A stretch of 64,000 nucleotides of DNA from Tetracentron sinense (lineage: Eukaryota > Streptophyta > Magnoliopsida > Trochodendrales > Trochodendraceae), in NCBI GenBank assembly GCA_015143295.1, contig CM026571.1, positions 7,025,501 to 7,089,500 on the forward strand, read 5' to 3'. The stretch's first letter is position 1. Each line of letters begins with the position of its first letter. Positions 56,607 to 64,000 of the stretch are shown here, piece after piece. Position numbers and translations under genes: made by a program. The notes beneath the pieces were generated by a model that had not been told where the DNA came from, searched no databases, and was given only the letters and a program-made list of their open reading frames with translations.

Positions 56607-58897
56607 TGTAAGCACCCCCTTTTTAATCATGGTTAATAAATTTAACCATGGTTTGCTTCTCCAAACCCTAGGACAAACCCTAGGTCAAGCCTATGTCGTA
56701 ACATAAGTATAAACCCTAGCCAAAACCTAGGATAAAACCCCACGGGCTCAAGGCCCACTAAGCAGTCCAAAAACCTTAAAACCTATAACCAAGGCCTTTG
56801 GGGGGCCCAAGCAAGGGCCCACAAACCTTAGGGGTCCACTAGGGTGGGGCCCACAATTCAAATTTCAAAATCCAGGCGGCAAAATCCCCAGAAAGGCAAA
56901 CCCCATAACCCTTTCAGCCCAAGTGTGTGGGGGTTGGCCCAAAAATTGCAAAATCCCTCTGTGGCGGTAATTCGATTACCGCCAACCCCGGTTTAGCCTT
57001 CTGTGATATTGGCGGTAATTGCATTACCGTCATTATCCTGTTCTCTGCAAATCGGCGTGCAGCTCCTTCCTGGCCACTCCAGCTCTACTCCAACTTGTCC
57101 CCCATGCCTGTGGCTTATCCCTAAACTACTCTAACCCTTGCCTAACCTATAAGTACCTCCCCTCCTCAACCTTCTCTTTCATTTCAAAAAACCTACGGTG
57201 AAACCTTGTTTGTATACAGCCAAGCATAATCCATTACCATCTCAGCCTTGCTTGCACCTTAGGACAACCCCCAGACGATCTAGAGACTAAGCCCAGGCTA
57301 CCCCCAACCCTCCTCAACTCTACACCAGCCACCACCATCGTGAGCCACCGTGAGGAGTAGCTGTAAAGGGGTAGGACCACACCTACCCCACTTTTTTTCT
57401 GAAATATCTCTGTAAATCTCTGGTCCTATTCCAAGGGTATTTTTATTCCATTTTGCTTCAGTAGAACCCAAGGACAGGATTCCTCCTACTCTTCATGGGT
57501 ATGGGGGACACTCCCAGGGGGTGTAACTCGGGTTCATAGGCCCCCCGCTACATAGTTCCACTCCCTTCATGCCTAGGGGACCCTCAGTCCATGAGGGTAC
57601 CCCTGGTGTACCTCTGGTTCACTCCCAGGGGGGAGAAATTCTGTTTTTAAAAAATGCCTGTTATGGCGGTAGACTATCTACTGCTATTACTGAACCTTTT
57701 TGTTTGATGCCCTCTTAACCATGGTTAACATGACCCCTGGTCCAATCCAGGGGTATGGTTAGGCTCCCTAGGCTCTCCCCTATCTCTCATAAAAATTTAG
57801 GCCCTTAACTCATAGTTTAACTATGGTTAAAAACCCTGGATTTGCAAACTGTTGATAATGGCGGTAATCCAATTACCACTATTTATCATTTCATGTGAAC
57901 ACTGTCTTGGGGCCAAAACTAGGCCCATGACAGATCACCCCAAGACCCACCATGAGGCACAGGATGTTTAGGATTCATCCCTGACCAAAACCTGAGGGTC
58001 CTCGACCCTGGGTTAACTTTTAACTCGAGCTAAAGCCCCTGCAAAACCCATTGTAAAAAGCTCCAGAATGGTGGTAGATGATCTACCGCCATTCCAAAAC
58101 TCTCATGTTTTGGAATTGCGGTAAACCATTCACCGACATTCCTTGCATTGTTGTATATGGGCTTTGCTTTGGGCTCAAAACTGGTAGGAGGCTAGTCTAG
58201 GCCCTGCCATGGGTATTGGACCCCACCTCAGACCTGAACACTTTTTTAACTGGGGTTACCTTAACCTCAGTTGCATTTTAATCATGGTTAAGTTCCCTAA
58301 CCCTTATGAAAAATCATATAAAATACCAAAAAAATCAAAAAAAGATAAAAAAATGGTCAAAAACATGCTTGCTTGCTTTCTTGATCTTGGTTAGCCCATC
58401 TAACCATGGTTAACATCCTTCTAATCGCGGTTAGACTTAACCTTACACTTGACCAACCCGGTCAACTAAACCATAGCCCCCGGGCTAGACCCTTGACCAC
58501 CCTATGCACACACACACACCCCTAGCCTTGACACGGGCTCATGAGCCAGAACTGCGCTCAGTCTGATCTCACCTTGTGAGTACGTAGGCAATCCAACTCG
58601 GATTCGACCCTAGCCCATCTAGCTTTCTATCTTTCTTGGATTAGCATTTTGTTAAACACTTAGGCATTCTAATTAAATATTGAGATTAATTTGACTTAAA
58701 TTTAGGGAGTAGGTAACCATTGTAAAATGGGGGTCCTAGGGTGCCACCTTTCCAAAACTTAATCGAACCGCTTACCCTAATCTCTGCTTAGACCATTTGC
58801 CTTATCCAAATCAAACCTCTAGGACCTATCCCTAAAAATGAATAGGTGGCGACTCTTTAGTCAACCTTGTTTTGGTGAGTAAAATCTCGTGCTCACA
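56607..58897. mobile_element. Solo LTR, 2291 bp, gypsy-type (Tat/Ogre-like)
   Basis: Starts TGTAAGCACCCCC and ends CTCGTGCTCACA (inverted ends TGTRAGCAC/GTGCTCACA). A perfect 5-bp duplication tacat lies at 56602-56606 and 58898-58902, so this is a single LTR left after LTR recombination. It contains gaataggtggcgactcttta near its end, a phrase common in long Tat/Ogre-type plant LTRs, and a series of short palindromes of the type ggcggtaatNNNattaccgcc. The perfect target duplication suggests moderate age at most. Confidence 0.85.
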
Positions 58898-59913
58898 TAC
58901 ATCAGTCAAAATAGTTGGATGCCAATTGCCTCCTCCGTACAAGCAAAAAAAAGCTTTGGTTCCAACCGTGCACAATGCCACAGTAGGCGTGCTGCGCATG
59001 ATTGTGGAACCGTTGTTGTTGGGAATCTCTTAACCAGCATCCAGCGATGAAGATCCAAAGTTAGTGGGTAAGGAAATACTAAATTATAATGACCCCATAA
59101 CCAATTCTGCCACATAGCTACACGTGTTAATTCTTCGGCGTCGGTGCTTACAATCACATGTCCCTTTCTATATGATCCAGCTACCTTTTTTAACTGTTAA
59201 TATAATGCCTACACTAATTCTAAAGGTTAATAAATTTTAATCACAGTTAAAAATAATTAAACACGTGGCAAGAAAGAGGGGAGGAGAAGCTTCCTATGCT
59301 CGGATTCGGTTCCTCAACTTAGCCCATTGGTGTTGGGATCATGCTTGGGTTTTGACCGCAACACGCCACCTCTTCATTATAAGGATCAACTGTAGTGACC
59401 CTTATTCAAATAAAATAGACTCAAGGGGTAAATTGGATGTTTGGTCATGGTGGGCTAACCTTAGTAGGTAAGGTTAAACCAATGTTTAATTTAATGAATT
59501 AAATTGATTTAATCTTTGTCAAAACCAAACAGACCTTAGTGAGGATATCTTTGTAATTTACTAAATTAAGGGTTAGTATAAATAGATCATGTTTAACCTA
59601 GTAATCGTCTTTTGCTAAACCTGAATTAAGAGAAGTGAGATACGATCGTTTTAGGAGGATAGGAGGAAAACGACTGTAGAATTTGGAGTTCTATCGAACC
59701 CAATGGAGAGGTCGGCAATTGGAATTGGATCACCCAAGTTAGCATCAAATCTATCCTAAGCAGTCAACCTCTTGTTATCTTCTTGAGACCTGGAATTAAA
59801 GGCAAGTGGATAACTCTATAGTTTAGATATAGGGTGTGTTGTGATCACACAATAGTTTTTAATGTATTTTCTTCACGTGGTAATGATTGTGTGTATGAAA
59901 ATATGATTGTTAT

Positions 59914-60128
59914 GAGAGATATTTAATAAATGTATTACTCTGATTTATTAGAGATGTTATGTGTGATTTTAATAAATGATACAATAACATATCAGATATT
60001 AGAGATGGAAATATGCTAGATCTGAGAGATATTTAATACATGTATTATTTTGATTTATTAGAGATGTTATGTGTGATTTTAAAAATGATAGAATAACATA
60101 TTAGATTTTAAGGATGAAAATATGGGAG
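59914..60128. repeat. Tandem duplication, 110-bp unit
   Basis: Units start gagagatatttaataMatgt at 59914 and 60024 and share ttagagatgttatgtgtgat. Confidence 0.88.
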
Positions 60129-60440
60129 TTTATAGATTTCGTTTTATGAATTTTTAGAATTGAGTTTAATTTAAAGAATTTACTCAGTTTTGGTATACGA
60201 GGCATAACTTTATGATGTGAAGCCCGATTTTAGTCTAATAGTACATCTTTTCAACGAGCTCGAAAAGATCTACAACTTTCGTAAAGAAAGTTTTTCCAAA
60301 ATCAATAGTTTTGTAGATCAAAACTTGAATCGAAAATCAAAAATAGGAAAATGAGTCTTTGCACATTAATTTTTCTAAGATGCTTTAATTGAATGCATAT
60401 ATGATTTGATTGTAAGAAAATTATTTTATTGAGATCCATT

Positions 60441-60645
60441 TATATCTCATTAGTTAAGTTGTTAGATGGTTGAAAGATACCACTAACAAACTTAACTATT
60501 TAGTTACTAAACAATTTGAAATAATTTGTTGGTAACTTGACCTATATCTTATTAGTTAATTTATTAGGTGGTTGAAATATACCTCTAATAGACTTAACTA
60601 ATTAGTTATTAATTAATTGGTTAGTAACTTGGCTCATTTATGCTA
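60441..60645. repeat. Tandem duplication, about 102-bp unit
   Basis: Units start tatatctYattagttaa at 60441 and 60543 and share ggttgaaaKatacc and a ttaactaNttagtta part. Confidence 0.8.
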
Positions 60646-60714
60646 GTATAAGAGTTTACTCACTAGCATAAAAAAAGAGTTTTCCAAGCCTTTAGGAAAT
60701 TTGTGAAACCCTTA

Positions 60715-60861
60715 CCCTATGTTTGGTTGCTGAGAAAATAAGTAAAAACATGGAAAAGAAAAGAAAATGGGACAAAACTCAACTAAAAATTGTATTAGAA
60801 ATTCAAAATTTTCTTTTCTTTTCCATATTTTCACCTATTTTCTCGACAACCAAACATAGCA
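60715..60861. mobile_element. Tourist-like (PIF/Harbinger) MITE
   Basis: Arms ctatgtttggttgctgagaa and ttctcgacaaccaaacatag, extended by aggaaaagaaaag-type purine/pyrimidine arms. Flanked by tta on both sides (60712-60714, 60862-60864), the Harbinger-type 3-bp target. Total 147 bp. Confidence 0.8.
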
Positions 60862-60993
60862 TTAGGGATTTGTGAAACCTTGAACCACATTATCTTAGAA
60901 TAGATTAAGAACTTGTAGGGTTATAAATATTTGATATTTCTAACTAAAGTTTCAATTATAGGAACACAACTGAAACCCCTTTATAATGAAATA

Positions 60994-61369
60994 GGCTCAG
61001 GATCCTCTCGAGTTCAACTCAAGAGAATCTCTCCGGTTTGAACCCCTAGAGGTCGCCACGTGTCTCCTTTGACACCCCTTAACCATGGGTAAGGTTCACC
61101 TACCCCTAGGGTTCACCCATCCATCCTTGGTTTTTTTATAAAAAATATTAAATCATTTTTTTTAATAAATTTTTTTTTTTAATAATAAAAAGACTCTAAA
61201 AACAATTTTTTTAATTTAAAAAATAATAATTAATATATATAAAAAAAAACCAAGGATGGGTGGGTGAACCTTACCCATGGTTAAGGGGCGTCAAGGGAGA
61301 CACGTGACGACCTCTACAGGTTCAAACCGGAGAGATTCTCTCGAGTGGAACTCAAGAGAATCCTGCGCC
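60994..61369. mobile_element. CACGTG foldback MITE (copy 4), Mutator-like
   Basis: Ends ggctcaggat and atcctgcgcc. Arms of about 150 bp contain gagaatctctccggtttgaa, cgccacgtgtctcctttgac and ccatccttggttttt with their inverses. A perfect 9-bp duplication aatgaaata lies at 60985-60993 and 61370-61378. It stands about 40 bp left of the start of the kinesin duplicate. Confidence 0.92.
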
Positions 61370-61411
61370 AATGAAATATGTTATGTCTGCCTAGATTTTA
61401 GTTGTGAATTA

Positions 61412-64000
61412 TGGTGCAATAAACCTTTGTTTCCTTGACTTGCACAGGATTTGGACTACCTCTCAACCCAATGGACTAGCTGTCCCTGATGCCAGCATGC
61501 ACCTTGTCAATTCAACCACAAATGTCATGGAATTGATGAAAATTGGACTAATGAACAGAGCTGTAGGTGCCACTGCCTTGAATGAAAGAAATAGCCGATC
61601 TCACAGGTTTTTATTTCTAATGATAATTACGTAAGTCTCCAAATCATTTTTGTCCCAATGTGAGGTTTTCATTTAGATTTATATATGCAGTGTTCTCACT
61701 TTTCATGTTCGAGGCACGGATTCGGAGACTGGTTCTGCTTTGCGTGGCAGTCTTCATTTGGTGGATCTTGCTGGAAGTGAAAGAGTAGAATGCTCTGAGG
61801 CAACTGGGGACAGGCTTAGGAAAGCACAACATATAAACAAATCATTATCTGCCCTTGGAGATGTCATATTTGCTCTAGCACAAAAGAGTTCACATGTACC
61901 ATACAGAAACAGCAAACTTACTCAGGTCCTTCAAAGCTCTCTAGGTACTTGTATGTCAGTTATTGTTTTATTGTGGTGATATGCCTCATATTGCTACGCA
62001 ACACTCTTTAAGATGGTAGATTTGCCTTCATACTTCTCAATATTCTTGTTCCCGAATTCACTCCATTTCGTTTTCTTTTTTCTATAACACTACAGGTGGT
62101 CAAGCAAAGACCCTAATGTTTGTACAGCTTAATCCCGATGTGGATTCGTATTCTGAAACTTTAAGTAGCTTGAAGTTTGCTGAGAGGGTCACTCGAGTCG
62201 AGCTAGGTGCTGCAAAAAGCAACAAAGAGGGCATGGATGTTAGAGAATTAATGGAACAGGTCCTTTCTTCCCAATGTTCTATTCTTCTTTTCCCCATATA
62301 TTAGATTTGTGGACGTTTTTCTTTGAGAATTTGATGCATCATCTCTTTTCCTGGTAAATAACTGTGCTTTGAAGATCAAAGGACTGTGAAACAATACCCA
62401 CTAGAAACCAATATTGTTATAGGAATTTCATTATTTTATAGAGGCTGATAAAAATTATTGTAGAAAGACAATCAGATAAATATCTTTTCGAATGCATGTA
62501 AAGAAAATGTTGCCAGATTAATTTCTACTGCAATTCTCTTCGACTTAATTGCTTTTGAAAATTAAATCTATAATTTAGAGACATTTTCCAGGGGGAGGGG
62601 TGCACAATCCCTTTAAAATGTCAATGAGACATTTTTGAGTCGCCTTCTATCTATAAATTCCACACCCTAAACTGTTTTCCTTCCATCAAACCATTAATGA
62701 ATGCCCATGTCTCTGTAGTAATCACATCAGCCTTTGGAAATGGCCCAGTAAAAGGCTAAAAGCACTCTCCCATACCGATCCCTTGTGACACCAGTCACAC
62801 CACCTACTGCAGAATCACCCTCTTTGATCAGAGCTATATTTCTTCCATGGTTCATTTGGGGGAGTCCACTGAATCAGCTCCCACGTTCTTCCAATCCTCA
62901 CATCACTCTCTACACCTGCATCCTTTAATTTTTGATTAGCTTCTTTAAAAACCAAATAATGGGCCCTGGTTCACTATCTTATGGCACTAACACATGGTAC
63001 TCTACTTTTTTGTTTTTCTCCCGTCCTTTTCTTGGATTTACAAACACAACTCCCTCTTTTGGCTTGAGTATCCATGAAATGCATGTACCGGAAATGTGCA
63101 CTAATGTGCCTCATATTCTACTTATGTCTAGGTCTGAGATCTGTTTTGAAAGGAGACGATATATAAGGAGACATTTTTTTTCAGAGTGTACACATTCCGT
63201 CATTGGAAATCTAGTTTCACATTATATATGACTCATAACTCAAGTTTGTAAACTAAAATTTATTATGTTTCGAAGCCCATCTGATTCATTACTGTCTAAA
63301 TTCCTGGTGACCTTGCAGGTGGCATCTCTAAAGGACACAATTGCAAAGAAAGATGAGGAGATTGAGCGGTTGCAAATGCTTAAAGATTTTAGAACTGTGT
63401 CCCCTAATGTCAATGGTGAGAAGTCTCGCACAAGCTCATTGAGGTTTGGATCTCCCTCTCCAAGCAGGCACTCCATAGGTGGTATTCCCCAGCGAAGTCA
63501 AGGACTGTCAACTGGGAAGGGCTCAGGACTTATTGCGAAAGCATCTTCTGATCAGGACAATTGCTCAGAATACAGTGATAAGCATTCTGAAGTTGGTTCT
63601 CAGCAGTCAAAACTTGCAGGAGGGGATGCAGGTCATAATTTTCCTGCAAATGTTGAGCTCTTAGGTTGGGGGATGCAGACTCTGAGGAGAGATTAAGTGA
63701 CATATCTGATGGTGGTATTTCCATTGGAACAGAAATTGATGGTTCATTATGCAGTGCAGTGGAGTTCACTCTTATCCCTGAAGGTGGAAAACCAGCAGAG
63801 AACACAGAAAAGTGAGTATTTCTCATTTTCTTTGGTTTTGGGTGCTGCACATTCGGGTAATTTACAGAAAATACTTGAATTTCTGATTTATATATACACA
63901 TAACATTTTTACCCTTTTGGGATAACTAGACAACTGGCTGGAATCATATTAATTGTCTTTCCTATGCAACAAGGGGATTGGAATGCAGAACTGTGCATTA
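61412..64000 (+). pseudogene. Partial duplicate of the kinesin-14 gene (3' half), runs off the window
   Basis: Nearly identical (about 2-4% difference by eye) to 42422-45000 of the kinesin gene, introns included. Exon copies: 61448-61606, 61691-61944, 62096-62259, 63319-63811. The left border falls inside the intron before the exon coding [13 protein letters not shown], so the CH domain, coiled coil and P-loop exons are absent. Further changes: the first acceptor region lost 6 bp, [10 protein letters not shown] is now ALNERNSRSH, RLREAQ is RLRKAQ, and one G is missing near 63664, which shifts the tail frame to a stop at 63694-63696. It cannot encode a motor alone. It could be transcribed or act as a donor for gene conversion. 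Confidence 0.92.
62690..62945 (-). mobile_element. LINE RNase H fragment, duplicated copy
   Basis: Counterpart of 43680-43935, carried along with the kinesin segment. It differs by a few substitutions and a short insertion near 62736. Confidence 0.6.

Larger units (their letters stand above)
58898..60714. other. Gene-free stretch with two tandem duplications
   Basis: Holds one-arm similarity to the CACGTG foldback family at 59185-59275 (ttttaatcacagttaaa ... acacgtggcaag), and two tandem duplications at 59914-60128 and 60441-60645. No gene was recognised. 59300-59850 has the look of LTR or leader sequence but no termini were found. Confidence 0.4.

Noticed and set aside
56620-58440. Recurrent aaccatggtt palindromes as transcription-factor sites of a host gene
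   Set aside because: They all lie inside the solo LTR and no host gene start is nearby.
53170-58897. The gypsy fragment and the 2.3-kb LTR as one element
   Set aside because: The LTR has its own perfect 5-bp target duplication, so it is a separate solo LTR; a Mutator MITE and unrelated sequence lie between them.
1-64000. tRNA, rRNA, CRISPR arrays, bacterial operons or organelle DNA
   Set aside because: None seen by eye; intron-rich plant nuclear genes and plant transposons explain the recognisable content.

Overview
This is nuclear DNA of a flowering plant. The coding exons are short and separated by long AT-rich introns. The two main genes are plant-type (a CPSF100 orthologue and a kinesin-14 with a calponin-homology domain), and the repeats are typical plant LINEs, hAT, Mutator and Harbinger MITEs, and Ty1/copia and Ty3/gypsy remnants. 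The species cannot be told from the sequence alone.

Layout. (1) 1-18268, + strand: CPSF2/CPSF100, the 100-kDa subunit of the cleavage and polyadenylation specificity factor. It lacks its first exon(s), which lie left of the window, and its introns carry LINE pieces, a solo LTR, a hAT element and a decayed PIF/Harbinger element. The last two exons are each one nucleotide short of the expected frame. (2) 18269-22250: intergenic, mostly two related hAT MITEs and a foldback element that contains a second palindrome. (3) About 22250-46331, + strand: a complete kinesin-14 gene of 21 coding exons, predicted at about 1114 residues. It has an N-terminal CH domain, a coiled coil, a central motor and a C-terminal tail. 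One motor intron is a U12-type AT-AC intron and another intron is GC-AG. A 10.3-kb intron holds a fossil copia element, three hAT MITEs (one with a further MITE inside it) and a LINE. (4) 46332-50300: foldback MITEs, a minisatellite, a small B3-domain gene on the minus strand (48435-48875), and a Helitron-like 3' terminus. (5) 50300-60990: gene-poor, with a Ty3/gypsy internal fragment, a Mutator-like MITE, a 2.3-kb solo LTR with a perfect target-site duplication, and tandem blocks. (6) 61412-64000: a recent partial duplication of the 3' half of the kinesin gene, now a pseudogene, running off the right edge.

The two large genes have unrelated jobs (mRNA 3'-end formation, and microtubule or actin transport) and there is no sign of a shared operon-like system. 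The notable content is at the level of splicing (AT-AC intron, GC donor, duplicated acceptor, altered acceptor in the duplicate), a tail-end frame problem in CPSF2, and a dense, well-preserved set of transposon insertions whose termini and target-site duplications can be read directly. All exon borders were read by eye from splice signals and family knowledge. No alignment was run.
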